DNA of 38,535 bases from Pseudomonas huaxiensis (GTDB taxonomy: Bacteria; Pseudomonadota; Gammaproteobacteria; Pseudomonadales; Pseudomonadaceae). The notes beneath the pieces were generated by a model. That model had not been told where the DNA came from. It saw only the letters and a program-made list of their open reading frames with translations, and searched no databases. The translations under genes and the position numbers were made by a program. The stretch is taken from contig NZ_QKVL01000047.1 in NCBI RefSeq assembly GCF_003231275.1, positions 1 through 38,535 on the forward strand, given 5' to 3'. Shown piece by piece: positions 1 to 8,496 of this stretch. Each line of letters opens with the position of its first letter. Position 1 is the stretch's first letter.

Positions 1-1
1 C

Positions 2-457
2 GGTGCCGAGATCAACGCGAAAGCAGACAAGGTGACAGCGACAACGAGTGTTGCCGGCATCGCTCGAATCGCTACACAGACGGCGGTCGACGCTGCGGCA
101 GAGACTAATACCTTCGTAACCCCGGTCACGCTGGGAGCGCGGCTGAGAGCCGGGTTCATCTGGTCAAGCAACTATGTGGTTTTCCCGTCTTGGCTGGGCA
201 GTTTGATTTTCCAGTGGGGAACAGTCGCAACCCCAGGCGCTGATGTTGCATATGACGTCACGTTTCCGCTCGCGTTTCCGAATGCTGTCAGAACACTGCA
301 AGTCAGTTGGGGGTATGTCGGTGCACGAACAGACAACAGCATCGTGCCGCAGATCGGAGATCAGACACTTGTTGGATTCAAAGCCAATCGCCAGGACGCC
401 TACACGGCGTCCAGCGTCCCGAACTCCTACATCAACTATTTCGCGATCGGACATTGA
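2..457 (+). CDS. Phage tail fibre protein, C-terminal part (5' end outside window)
   Basis: The reading frame is open from the left edge, so the gene starts outside the window; an internal GTG at 32 is not needed. The visible 151 residues begin with a phase typical of fibre shafts (ATQTAVDAAAETNTFVTP, residues about 25-42). They end in a compact domain with WLGSLIFQWGTV and FPLAFPNAV, which I recognise as the gp53-like tip domain of P2-type and related tail fibres. Such proteins trimerise at the baseplate and bind the host surface. The stop lies 2 bases before the assembly-chaperone gene, the usual fibre-chaperone pair. The family call rests on motif recall; the receptor cannot be inferred. 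Confidence 0.8.
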   Translation, partial: GAEINAKADKVTATTSVAGIARIATQTAVDAAAETNTFVTPVTLGARLRAGFIWSSNYVVFPSWLGSLIFQWGTVATPGADVAYDVTFPLAFPNAVRTLQVSWGYVGARTDNSIVPQIGDQTLVGFKANRQDAYTASSVPNSYINYFAIGH

Positions 458-459
458 AC

Positions 460-882
460 ATGCTCTATAGCCCAGATACCGGCGGTTTCTACCTACCCAA
501 GGTCCACAAAGTAATCCCGGCCGATGTAGTCGAGATCAGCGCAGAGCAGCACGCTGAACTCATGGGGGAGCACGCCGCTGGCAAGCGCATTGTCCCCGGT
601 GAGGGTGGTTTCCCGGTCGCTGTCGATCCGGCTGAACTGACCGAGGATCAGATCGCAACCCGCGAGCGCGGATGGCGTGACGCTGGGCTGGCAGACGTCG
701 CGTGGTTGCGCGATCGGCACCGTGATCAGTTGGAGATCGGTGCTGACACCACACTCACAACCGAGCAATACGTTGAACTGCTCTCATACATGCAGCAGTT
801 GCGCGACTGGCCCCAGTCGGCTGATTTTCCCGAAACCCCCTATCGCCCATCGCAACCAGAGTGGCTGGGTTCTCCCCTGTAG
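460..882 (+). CDS. Tail fibre assembly chaperone
   Basis: 140 residues from ATG 460, chosen because it directly follows the fibre stop and opens with the family-typical MLYSPDTGGFY. The frame is open further upstream, but that part overlaps the fibre gene and is not coding-like. The C-terminal half (LTTEQYVELLSYMQQLRDWPQ, then a proline-rich end) matches the Caudo_TAP family, such as lambda Tfa and P2 gpG. These proteins help the adjacent fibre trimerise and sometimes stay on the fibre tip. Translation is probably coupled to the fibre gene. Confident in family. Confidence 0.85.
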   Translation: MLYSPDTGGFYLPKVHKVIPADVVEISAEQHAELMGEHAAGKRIVPGEGGFPVAVDPAELTEDQIATRERGWRDAGLADVAWLRDRHRDQLEIGADTTLTTEQYVELLSYMQQLRDWPQSADFPETPYRPSQPEWLGSPL

Positions 883-937
883 CAGCGAACTGTACAAGCC
901 CGATCGCTCGTAGTCTCTTCGCACGCGCGGCAGCCTG

Positions 938-956
938 TGCAGTGTCACCCACTGCA
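938..956 (+). other. Perfect hairpin between fibre chaperone and sheath genes
   Basis: TGCAGTG (938-944), loop TCACC, CACTGCA (950-956): a perfect 7-bp stem in the 86-base gap before the sheath gene. No T-run follows, so it is not a classical terminator. It could be an mRNA processing or stabilising element, or a protein site at the late promoter expected upstream of FI in P2-like phages. Function is inference. Confidence 0.45.
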
Positions 957-968
957 TAGGCACCCACC

Positions 969-2141
969 ATGGCCGGCGAATATCACCACGGCGTGCGCGT
1001 CCTCGAAATCAACGAAGGCACCCGCCCGATCCGCACCGTCTCCACTGCCGTCGTCGGCCTGGTCTGCACTGCAGACGATGCCGACCCGGTGGCGTTTCCG
1101 CTCGACACCCCTGTCCTGCTGACCAATGTCCAGGCCGCGATCGGCAAGGCCGGCACCACCGGCACGCTGGCCGCGAGCCTGCAGGCGATCGCCGACCAGA
1201 CCAAGCCCGTCACCGTCGTGGTGCGAGTGGCCACCGGCGCCGACGCGGCCGAGACCACCAGCAATATCATCGGCACCACCACGGCTGACGGTAAGTACAC
1301 CGGCATGAAGGCCCTACTGGCTGCCAGATCCCGGCTTAAGGTCACTCCACGCATCCTCGGCGTGCCGGGCCTGGACACCCTACCGGTGGCCACCGCCCTA
1401 GTCGCGATCGCCCAGCAACTGCGGGCGTTCGCATACGTCCGCGCTGACGGCTGCAAGACAAAGGAAGAAGCTGTCGCCTACCGCGAGAACTTCGGGGCGC
1501 GTGAAGTCATGGTCATCTGGCCAGACTTCCAGTCCTGGAGCACCGCCACGGACAGCACCGTCACCGCCCCGGCCGTGGCTGTCGCCTTGGGCCTGCGCGC
1601 AAAGCTCGATCAGGAGGTCGGCTGGCACAAGACCCTGTCCAACATCTCGGTCAACGGCGTGACCGGCATCAGCGCCGACGTCTTCTGGGATCTGCAGAAC
1701 CCCGCCACCGATGCCGGCTACCTCAACGAAAACGAGGTCACCACCCTCATCAACCAGGGCGGCTTCCGCTTCTGGGGCAGCCGGACCTGCACCGACGACC
1801 CGCTGTTCGCGTTCGAGAACTACACTCGCACCGCCCAGGTACTGGCAGACACCATGGCCGAGGCGCACCTGTGGGCAATGGACAAGCCCATGCACGCCTC
1901 TCTGATCCGAGACATCATCGAAGGCATCAACGCCAAGTTCCGCGAACTGGTCGCCGGCGGCTACCTGATCGGCGGCAGCGCCTGGTACGACGAGACCGCC
2001 AACGACGAGACCACCCTCAAGGCCGGCAAGTTGTTCATTGACTACGACTACACCCCCGTGCCGCCGCTGGAAGACCTCACGCTGCGCCAGCGCATCACCG
2101 ACCGCTACCTGGCCGACTTCGCCAGCCGCATCAACAGCTAA
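969..2141 (+). CDS. FI: Contractile tail sheath protein (P2 FI-like)
   Basis: 390 residues, the usual size for P2-family sheaths (P2 FI is about 396). The N-terminus (MAGEYHHGVRVLEINEGTRP) and the interior (FWGSRTCTDDPLFAFENYTRTAQ, around residues 265-290) are typical of the family. The C-terminal strand region ends YTPVPPLEDLTL. Subunits polymerise around the tail tube and contract on infection. It is followed after 11 bases by the tube gene, as in P2, with a GGAGG-type ribosome site between them. No defect is seen. Confidence 0.95.
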   Translation: MAGEYHHGVRVLEINEGTRPIRTVSTAVVGLVCTADDADPVAFPLDTPVLLTNVQAAIGKAGTTGTLAASLQAIADQTKPVTVVVRVATGADAAETTSNIIGTTTADGKYTGMKALLAARSRLKVTPRILGVPGLDTLPVATALVAIAQQLRAFAYVRADGCKTKEEAVAYRENFGAREVMVIWPDFQSWSTATDSTVTAPAVAVALGLRAKLDQEVGWHKTLSNISVNGVTGISADVFWDLQNPATDAGYLNENEVTTLINQGGFRFWGSRTCTDDPLFAFENYTRTAQVLADTMAEAHLWAMDKPMHASLIRDIIEGINAKFRELVAGGYLIGGSAWYDETANDETTLKAGKLFIDYDYTPVPPLEDLTLRQRITDRYLADFASRINS

Positions 2142-2152
2142 CCGGAGGCGAC

Positions 2153-2668
2153 ATGGCCATCCCCCGCAAACTGAAGAACCTGAACCTGTTCAACGACGCC
2201 AACAGCTACCTGGGCATCTCCAAGTCCGTCACCCCGCCCGTCCTCGGCCGCAAGATGGAGGCGTACCGCGGCGGGGGCATGAATGGCCCGGTCAAGGTCG
2301 ACCTCGGCTTCTCCGACGATGGCCTGCAAATGGAATGGACGCTGGGCGGCCTCGATCTGATCGCGCTTCGCCAGTTCGGTGCTGTCAGTGCCGCCGGCGT
2401 GATGCTGCGCTTTGGCGGTGCTTTCCAGAGTGACGACACGGGCGAGTACACCGACGTCGAGATCGTCGTCCGCGGCCGTCACGAAACCATCGACATGGGC
2501 GAAGCCACCCCGGGCGAGGACACCGAACACAAAATCACCACCACCTGCAGCTACTACAAGCTGACGGTAAACGGCGAAACCATCATCGAAATCGACCTGC
2601 TCAACTTCATCGAAAACGTCAACGGCCAAGACATGCTCGCCGAGCAGCGTCGCGCCCTCGGCATCTGA
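2153..2668 (+). CDS. FII: Major tail tube protein (P2 FII-like)
   Basis: 171 residues, matching the P2 tail-tube family (about 172). The start MAIPRKLKNLNLFNDANSYLG and the middle motif KMEAYRGGGMNGPVKVDLG are family hallmarks. The protein forms the inner tube through which DNA passes, enclosed by the sheath encoded just upstream. ATG 2153 follows the GGAGG sequence after the sheath stop. Gene order sheath-tube-E-tape measure is the P2 order. Confidence 0.95.
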   Translation: MAIPRKLKNLNLFNDANSYLGISKSVTPPVLGRKMEAYRGGGMNGPVKVDLGFSDDGLQMEWTLGGLDLIALRQFGAVSAAGVMLRFGGAFQSDDTGEYTDVEIVVRGRHETIDMGEATPGEDTEHKITTTCSYYKLTVNGETIIEIDLLNFIENVNGQDMLAEQRRALGI

Positions 2669-2688
2669 CCCTCACCTCTGGAGCCCTT

Positions 2689-3012
2689 ATGAAAACCACT
2701 GAAACCGAAGTACTGCCCGTCACCCAGGACGACAACCTGGTGCTGCTGGATACCCCCGTGAAGCGCGGCAATACCGAGATCGACCAAGTGACGCTGCGCA
2801 AACCAACCTCCGGCGAACTGCGTGGCCTGAACCTGTCGGAGCTGCTGCAGCTCGACGTCGGCAGCCTCATCAAGCTGATCCCCCGCATCACCAGCCTCAA
2901 CGAGTACGAGGCTAGCAAGCTGGACCCGGCCGACCTGGTAGCCATCGGCACCAAGGTCATCGGTTTTTTGCTGCAGAAGCGGACGAAGACGGACGCCTCG
3001 CTCGCTGCGTAG
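2689..3012 (+). CDS. E: Tail assembly chaperone gpE (zero-frame product)
   Basis: 107 residues. The fold shown by LDTPVKRGNTEIDQVTLRKPTSGELRGLN (split here by a turn) is typical of the gpE/gp41 tail-assembly chaperone family. In P2, E and its frameshifted extension E' are made in a fixed ratio and chaperone the tape measure protein. The zero-frame product ends at TAG 3010-3012. The slippery site for the longer product lies at 2964-2970 (see next entry). It sits between tube and tape-measure genes, as expected. The ribosome site is TGGAG just upstream. Confidence 0.9.
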   Translation: MKTTETEVLPVTQDDNLVLLDTPVKRGNTEIDQVTLRKPTSGELRGLNLSELLQLDVGSLIKLIPRITSLNEYEASKLDPADLVAIGTKVIGFLLQKRTKTDASLAA

Positions 3013-3137
3013 AAGACGCCATGGCCGATGTGGCCGTGGTGTTTCACTGGGCGCCCGCCGACATGGACCGCCTGCCGCTGAAGGAACTGATGGACTGGCG
3101 CGAGCGGGCGCGCGTCCGGAGTAGCAACAATGGCTGA
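2689..3137 (+). CDS. gpE+E' fusion by -1 ribosomal frameshift
   Basis: The heptamer T TTT TTG at 2964-2970 is in exactly the right phase (GGT TTT TTG in the E frame) for a -1 slip. It matches the shift site known for P2 E/E'. After the slip, reading continues from 2970 (GCT GCA GAA) to TGA 3135-3137, giving a product of about 149 residues. The extension ends with the GpE-family signature LKELMDWRERARVR. The same extension could also be read as a 38-residue GpE-like frame from ATG 3021. It overlaps the tape-measure start by 8 bases. The slip itself is inferred from sequence and homology. Confidence 0.85.
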
Positions 3138-5856
3138 AGATCTGCGCCTGCGAGTGGTGCTCAACGCGATCAACAATGCATCGGCGCCCCTGCGCCAGAT
3201 CCAGAACGGCAGCCAGGAGGCCTCACGGGCGATCAAGGCCGCCCGCGAGCGGCTGCGCGAGCTGAACAGCCAGCAGCGCGACATCTCGGGCTGGCGACAG
3301 CAACACGCTCAAGCCCGGGAAACTTCACAGTCGCTGGCGGCCGCCCGCGAGAAGGTCCGACAGATGGCCCAGGCCATGGCAGCGACCGCCAACCCCACAG
3401 CGCAGATGAACAGCGAGTTCCAGGCGGCGATCCGCGTGGCCAACGAGTTGAAGCGCAAGCACGAGCAGGAACAGCAGACCCTGCAGGGCCTTCGCCGGCG
3501 CCTCAACGATGCCGGCATCGACACCCGCAACCTCAACCAGCACTCAGCCAGGCTCAGGGACGAGCTGGAGCGAACGAACCAGACGATGCAGGAGCAGGAG
3601 AACCGGCTCCGGCGCCTGGCGACGCTGCAACGGCGTGCGGCCGAAGCGCAGTCGCGGTATGCCCATGCACAAGCCAGGGCCAGCGGCATGGTTGCCACAG
3701 GTGCTGCAGGCGTTGCGACGGGTATCGGGATGGCGGTAACCGGTGCGACGCTGATCGCCCCCCAGATTGAGGCCCAGCAGCAAGGTTCGATGATCGCCGC
3801 CCAGAACGGGGAGTCCGATGACAGAGCGGGCCAATATGAGACCCTGATCCGTGGCATTCGTACCGATGGAGTCAGTACTCAGATCGAGGAAATTGGTACC
3901 GCGCTCAGCGCAGCGAAGAGCACGCTCGGCGCCCTGGGACCTGTAGCCGATAAGGAACTGGACAGCGCCGCACGCAAGGCGCTGAACCTGGCAAAGGCAA
4001 TGGGTATCGATGTCGCGGAGGCCATGCAGATGGTCGGCATCATGATGCAGAACAACCTGGCTAAGGATAGCAACCAGGCATTCGACATGATCACGGCAGG
4101 CCTGCAGAAGGTACCGATGCAGATGCGCGGAGAAATTCCAGAAATTCTGCACGAGTACTCCACCCACTTCAGAAACATGGGCTTCACCGGCAGCGAGGCA
4201 ATGAGCTTGCTCGTCGATATGGCGAAGCAAGGCAAATTCGCCTTGGACAAGACAGGCGACGCTATTAAAGAGTTCTCGATCCGCGGCTCTGACATGTCGA
4301 AAACGAGCGTCGAGGCCTACAAGTCGATCGGGCTGAACGCAGAGAAGATGTCGTCCGCAATCGCCAAGGGCGGCCCAGAAGCCAAGCAAGCTATGCAGAA
4401 GACGGCATCAGCACTGCTGCGCATCAAGGACCCGGCCGAGCGAGCGAACGCGGCAATCGCGCTGTTCGGCACGCCGATCGAAGATTTGTCGATCGACCAG
4501 ATTCCTGCGTTCCTACAGAAACTCACCGGGGCCACACAGAGCCTGGGCGATGTCTCTGGAGCAGCTGACAAGCTGGGCACCTCCCTACGCAACAACTTGG
4601 CGGGCGATATCGACAAGCTGACGGGGGTCTGGGGCAGCCTGCTCGGTTCGCTTATGGACGGGGAAAGCGGAGCGCTGCGAGACCTGGTGCAGAGCGTGAC
4701 CGGGGTGCTGAGCAGCGTTCGGGAGTGGATACAGGCGAACCCAAGGCTGGCGAGTGGCATCGCCAAGGGGGCCGCCGCGATCGCCGTCATAGTGGCAGGC
4801 ATGGGCGCGCTTACCGTTGCGCTAGCCAGCGTCCTGGGCCCGTTCGCAATGGTCAGGTATGGCATGACCATGTTCGGCGTCCGCAGCGCCCTGATGGCCC
4901 CGACACTCACAAAACTTGCCTCAACGCTCAAAGGTGGATTGCTCACCGCAATCAACGTCGTGCGGGCAGCTCTTTGGGGGCTTGCCGCGAACCCGGTCGC
5001 CCTGACGATCGCTGCAGTTGTGGTAGCTCTGGCCGGCGCCGCATACCTGATCTATCAGAACTGGGACGCCGTGAAGGCCTACTTCGTCAACGCTTGGGCC
5101 GAGATCAAGGCGGGCTTCAGCGGCGGCATCACAGGCATCCTCGCCGTGCTGATCAACTTCAACCCGATGGGGTTGATTTACCAGGCGTTCGCGGGTGTGT
5201 TGAATTACCTGGGGCTGGACCTACCCATGCGGTTCACCGAGTTCGGCGGCATGATCGTGGACGGCCTGGTCAACGGATTGACCGCCGGGCTCAGCAAGAT
5301 CAAGGAAACCGTCGGCGCCTTGGGCGACTCGACGATCGGCTGGTTCAAAGAAAAGCTCGGCATCCACAGCCCGTCGCGGGTGTTCGCCGAGCTGGGCGGT
5401 TTCACCACCGAAGGTCTGGCCCAGGGTCTCGACGCCGGCGCCAAAGTGCCGCTGGATGCCATGAACCGCATCAGCCAGCAGCTTACAAACGCCGGAACCT
5501 TCGACGTTCAGGCCACAAGCATGCTGGCGAACGCCGCGCCGCCGGAACTGCGCGCCGCTTCGAACCTGGTGCAACCTCAGCGACAGACCAAAGCACCGGG
5601 CATAGGCAAGCAACTGGCCGCGGCGACTATGGCACTTGCCGTGACCGCTGCCCCTGCGGTCGCGATCGACGACCGCCCACAGATCGCTGCGGCACCAGCC
5701 GCGAGCTACGACAGCCACGACGTCATCAACATCAACATCCACCCGACGCCAGGCATGGACCCGCAGGCTATTGCCCGCGCAGTCGGCGCAGAGCTGGACC
5801 GGCGCGAGCGTGAGAAGTCCGCACGCCAGCGCAGCCGCCTATCCGACACGGAGTAA
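3130..5856 (+). CDS. T: Tail tape measure protein (P2 T-like)
   Basis: 908 residues; P2 T is about 815, and length sets tail length. Residues 1 to about 190 are rich in Gln, Arg, Glu and Ala and predicted as long coiled coil. A Gly/Ala/Val hydrophobic stretch follows at about 190-215. The middle carries the TP901-type tape-measure core (SVEAYKSIGLNAEKMSSAIAKG and similar). Hydrophobic segments lie near 545-580 and 615-650, and a KEKLGIHSPSRVFAELGG motif lies near 735-760, common in tail-tip/tape proteins. The start overlaps E'. The protein is chaperoned by E/E' and occupies the tube lumen. Confidence 0.93.
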   Translation: MAEDLRLRVVLNAINNASAPLRQIQNGSQEASRAIKAARERLRELNSQQRDISGWRQQHAQARETSQSLAAAREKVRQMAQAMAATANPTAQMNSEFQAAIRVANELKRKHEQEQQTLQGLRRRLNDAGIDTRNLNQHSARLRDELERTNQTMQEQENRLRRLATLQRRAAEAQSRYAHAQARASGMVATGAAGVATGIGMAVTGATLIAPQIEAQQQGSMIAAQNGESDDRAGQYETLIRGIRTDGVSTQIEEIGTALSAAKSTLGALGPVADKELDSAARKALNLAKAMGIDVAEAMQMVGIMMQNNLAKDSNQAFDMITAGLQKVPMQMRGEIPEILHEYSTHFRNMGFTGSEAMSLLVDMAKQGKFALDKTGDAIKEFSIRGSDMSKTSVEAYKSIGLNAEKMSSAIAKGGPEAKQAMQKTASALLRIKDPAERANAAIALFGTPIEDLSIDQIPAFLQKLTGATQSLGDVSGAADKLGTSLRNNLAGDIDKLTGVWGSLLGSLMDGESGALRDLVQSVTGVLSSVREWIQANPRLASGIAKGAAAIAVIVAGMGALTVALASVLGPFAMVRYGMTMFGVRSALMAPTLTKLASTLKGGLLTAINVVRAALWGLAANPVALTIAAVVVALAGAAYLIYQNWDAVKAYFVNAWAEIKAGFSGGITGILAVLINFNPMGLIYQAFAGVLNYLGLDLPMRFTEFGGMIVDGLVNGLTAGLSKIKETVGALGDSTIGWFKEKLGIHSPSRVFAELGGFTTEGLAQGLDAGAKVPLDAMNRISQQLTNAGTFDVQATSMLANAAPPELRAASNLVQPQRQTKAPGIGKQLAAATMALAVTAAPAVAIDDRPQIAAAPAASYDSHDVININIHPTPGMDPQAIARAVGAELDRREREKSARQRSRLSDTE

Positions 5857-5862
5857 CCCGCA

Positions 5863-6306
5863 ATGATGCTCGCCCTGGGCATGTTCGTTTTCAGCCTCAG
5901 CACCCTCGCGTACCAGGAGTTGCAACGCCAGACCAACTGGCGGCACTCCTCGAGCAACAGGGTCAATGCGCAACCCGCTTTGCAGTACACCGGCCGCGGC
6001 GACGAGACAATCACGCTGCCGGGCATCCTGCTGCCCGAACTGGCCGGCAACGTGATCAGCCTCGACGAGCTACGAGCTATGGGCAACACCGGCAAGGCCT
6101 GGCCACTTGTTGACGGCACAGGGAAGGTCTACGGGCTGTTCGTGATCGAGAGCCTCAGCGAAACCCAGTCGGTGTTCTTCAAGGACGGCACCCCGCGCAG
6201 GATCGAATTCAACCTGGCACTCAAGCGCGTCGACGACGGCCGCGCAGATCTGGTCGGGGCCCGCGATCGCAGCAACTCGGACATTCTCAGGACGCTGATT
6301 CGATGA
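5863..6306 (+). CDS. U: Tail protein gpU (tail terminator/baseplate-side, P2 U-like)
   Basis: 147 residues (P2 U is about 159). The N-terminal MLALGMFVFSLSTLAYQELQR and the following WRHSS...TGRGDETITLPG pattern are characteristic of P2 GpU. It follows the tape measure by 6 bases and overlaps gene D by 4 bases (ATGA at 6303). The protein is required for tail completion. The exact role in this phage is known only from the P2 family. ATG 5863 and ATG 5866 are both possible starts. Confidence 0.93.
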   Translation: MMLALGMFVFSLSTLAYQELQRQTNWRHSSSNRVNAQPALQYTGRGDETITLPGILLPELAGNVISLDELRAMGNTGKAWPLVDGTGKVYGLFVIESLSETQSVFFKDGTPRRIEFNLALKRVDDGRADLVGARDRSNSDILRTLIR

Positions 6307-7361
6307 CCACTGAACAAGAGCAACACGCGGCATATCTGCGCGACATGCGCGAGAGCCTACGCAGTGACGGCAACTACGGGGTACCGGGCTTTCGCCTGAC
6401 GGTGGACGGGAAAGACATCGCTCGCATGGTCGCGCCACGGCTGATCAGCCTGCAGCTCACCGACAACCGAGGGATCGAGGCCGACCAGCTCAGTATTTCC
6501 CTGAGTGACCACGACGGCTTGCTGGCCATCCCGCCCAAGGGCGCGACGATCCGCTTGTGGCTGGGCTGGAGCGACACCGGCCTGGTCGACAAGGGCACAT
6601 ACACCGTGGACGAGACGGAGCACAGCGGTGCGCCGGACGTGCTGAGCATCCGCGCACGATCCGCGGATCTGCGCGGTGGACTCAAGACCAAGCGCGAGCG
6701 CAGTTGGAGCGGAACCACCCTCGGCCAGGTCCTGGGCGATATCGCCGCCGGCAACGGGCTGAAGACCAGCATCGCGCCAGCAATGATGGAGCAGGCAATC
6801 AAGCACCTGGACCAGGCCAACGAGTCCGACGCGAACCTGCTGACCCGCCTGGGCCAAACCTACGACGCAGTCACCTCGGTAAAGGCCGGATGCCTGGTCT
6901 GCCTGCCGGCCGGCGGCGGCAAGACCGCGAGCGGCGCCGCACTCCCTCACATTACGCTCACCCGCCAGGACGGCGATGGCCATCGCTTCCTGCAGGCGGA
7001 TCGGGACAGCTTCACCGGGGCAAAAGCCTACTACTACGACGTCGGCAGCACGAAAAAACAGGAGGCGATCGCCGGCAGCGGAAACAAACTGAAAGACCTG
7101 CGCCACACCTACAGCGACCGCGAGTCAGCCTTGCGCGCCGCTCGATCGGAACTGAACCGCCTGCAGCGCGGCAGTGCCACGCTCAGTTACAACCTGGCCA
7201 AGGGCCGGCCGGAGCTGATTCCGGAGCTGACGTACACGCTGCGAGGGATCAAGCCGGAGATCGACGCGATCACATGGTACGGCGGGAACGTGGTGCACAG
7301 CTTGACGGCCGATGCCGGGTACACAATGAGCCTAGAACTGGAGAGTAAGCTGCCCGAGTAA
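6303..7361 (+). CDS. D: Late control/tail protein gpD (P2 D-like)
   Basis: 352 residues (P2 D is 387). PGFRLTVDGKDIARMVAPRL, LISLQLTDNRGIEADQLSI and ADSLTADAGYTMSLELE-type motifs match the GpD/VgrG-like hub family. gpD forms the baseplate hub that holds the spike. Tight ATGA overlap with U indicates translational coupling. It is the last gene of the rightward tail operon. In P2, ogr lies next; here the Ogr-like gene is instead in the early operon (10379), and an inverted AT-rich gene occupies this position. Confidence 0.92.
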   Translation: MTTEQEQHAAYLRDMRESLRSDGNYGVPGFRLTVDGKDIARMVAPRLISLQLTDNRGIEADQLSISLSDHDGLLAIPPKGATIRLWLGWSDTGLVDKGTYTVDETEHSGAPDVLSIRARSADLRGGLKTKRERSWSGTTLGQVLGDIAAGNGLKTSIAPAMMEQAIKHLDQANESDANLLTRLGQTYDAVTSVKAGCLVCLPAGGGKTASGAALPHITLTRQDGDGHRFLQADRDSFTGAKAYYYDVGSTKKQEAIAGSGNKLKDLRHTYSDRESALRAARSELNRLQRGSATLSYNLAKGRPELIPELTYTLRGIKPEIDAITWYGGNVVHSLTADAGYTMSLELESKLPE

Positions 7362-7551
7362 AGTACCGACGTACTGTGAAATGTTTTCTTAATCCATAGC
7401 CGTAGCAATAAAAAACGAAAAGCTCCTTTGGCAAGACAGTGCCCTTCAACATTACCGAACCATAAGAAATTTCAGCTTCGAGCGAGCACCACACAAAACC
7501 GCCAAAAAAGCCTGGAGCAAAACAGAAAGCAAATAAGAGGCAACAAATATA

Positions 7552-8424
7552 TTAGTCCCAGCCATCGCGAAAGCGATCTTTATTCACAAAAACAATTTCA
7601 TCTATCGTATGAATTATAAATCTATCATGATACCCATCATACTTAGTACACCTGGAAACGAACTCATTATGATAACGAGCCAAGAATGCATATTTTTTAT
7701 AAATTGAACTACCGATCGCCTGGTCCGCCAAATTCTGATGTATATGCTGCTTATGCTTATCAAGCAAACGATAATCCAAATAGCAGTCTAGCTCTTCATC
7801 GCGATTCTGGTAGTGAATAAAACATCTTCGCAAATAATTCAAATAGTAAAGCCCATCAATCCTTATGAAGTAGCCAATACCTTGTTTATCCATGATACTA
7901 CTCACGACATGAAAGTGCTGACTTTCCCGAGCCCGTTCTATTACTTCATTCGACATTAAAACCATCGGATTTATGGCTTTTGTACTTTCAAGCTCATATG
8001 CCTCCAGCAAGGCATGCCCATAAATATAATTATCGTCGATAACTAAATCGCCTACTGACAACCCGCCGCGACAAAAGAACCCATGCTCAATCATGGCCAT
8101 TTGATAGCCGCTTATGAACTCTAAGAAGAAACCTAGATGTTCGCTTTGCCCTGTACACTTAACCGCGATAACAATATTATCTGAGAAGGATTTAACCTTT
8201 ATAAGTTTTTTTTCCTCTCCTAGACTCAAAGTCGCTCTAGCATGCTTGAGTGATTCGACAATAGTTAAAAATGCAGCCTCATCACCCTTACCATTTTTTA
8301 CATACGCACTAAAACCCAACACATCCAAGAAAACGCAAAACTGTTGAGTCAGTAGACTCTCTACCGGTGCCTCCTCTGATATAAGCCTTTTAAACTCAAT
8401 CACACCTGGATCATTACTCTCCAT
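7552..8424 (-). CDS. Class III nucleotide-cyclase-like protein, AT-rich phage cargo
   Basis: 290 residues from ATG 8424, with AGGGG ribosome site. The fold markers resemble class III cyclases. FLDVLGFS (residues 32-39) fits F-x-D-x-x-G-F-S/T with metal Asp34. KSFSDNIVIAV (78-88) fits K-T-x-G-D with metal Asp82. RGGLSVGDLV (119-128) and YGHALLEAYELE (135-146) fit the R-x-G-x-x-x-G and G-x-x-V-N-x-A-x-R-L-E blocks. The transition-state Asn and Arg positions appear to be Leu140 and Glu144, so activity is uncertain. GC is near 40% against about 65% in neighbours (23 of 60 in the line at 7621). It is reverse to the tail genes, the usual setting of a moron. A Pycsar-type defence role is only a hypothesis: no effector gene lies beside it. 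Confidence 0.6.
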   Translation of the reverse strand: MESNDPGVIEFKRLISEEAPVESLLTQQFCVFLDVLGFSAYVKNGKGDEAAFLTIVESLKHARATLSLGEEKKLIKVKSFSDNIVIAVKCTGQSEHLGFFLEFISGYQMAMIEHGFFCRGGLSVGDLVIDDNYIYGHALLEAYELESTKAINPMVLMSNEVIERARESQHFHVVSSIMDKQGIGYFIRIDGLYYLNYLRRCFIHYQNRDEELDCYLDYRLLDKHKQHIHQNLADQAIGSSIYKKYAFLARYHNEFVSRCTKYDGYHDRFIIHTIDEIVFVNKDRFRDGWD

Positions 8425-8465
8425 GACATCCCCTCATCTGATCAGAGCCAAAATTGCTTACATAA

Positions 8466-8490
8466 AAGGAGCCCTAGGTAATCCCAGGGC
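8466..8490 (-). terminator. Possible leftward terminator after the 43-residue gene
   Basis: Read leftward, GCCCT and AGGGC (complements of 8486-8490 and 8471-8475) form a short stem followed by TCCTTTT. It is weak to moderate. If it works, the cyclase-like gene is only partly cotranscribed with the lysogeny genes upstream. Confidence 0.4.
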
Positions 8491-8496
8491 CTACAC

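Noticed and set aside
909..921. AGTCTCTTCG resembles part of the tRNA-Leu 3' end and could be a second attachment core
   Set aside because: Only about ten bases match, and it lies in the opposite orientation to the tRNA, so it cannot be the direct repeat left by integration; it also lies inside the tail operon.
883..968. P2-type Ogr binding site (TGT-N12-ACA) before the sheath gene
   Set aside because: I tested each TGT in the gap by eye (891, 936, 943); none has ACA at the right distance.
1..7361. R-type tailocin (pyocin-like) cluster instead of a prophage
   Set aside because: Integrase, primase-helicase, repressor and tRNA attachment site adjoin the tail genes, as in a full P2-like prophage rather than a tailocin locus.
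7428..7619. Possible 63-residue rightward frame after gene D
   Set aside because: It overlaps the cyclase-like gene on the other strand, has no ribosome site and has composition driven by A-rich sequence. The 190-base gap 7362-7551 otherwise shows only a short inverted repeat (AGTAC-CGAC-GTACT).
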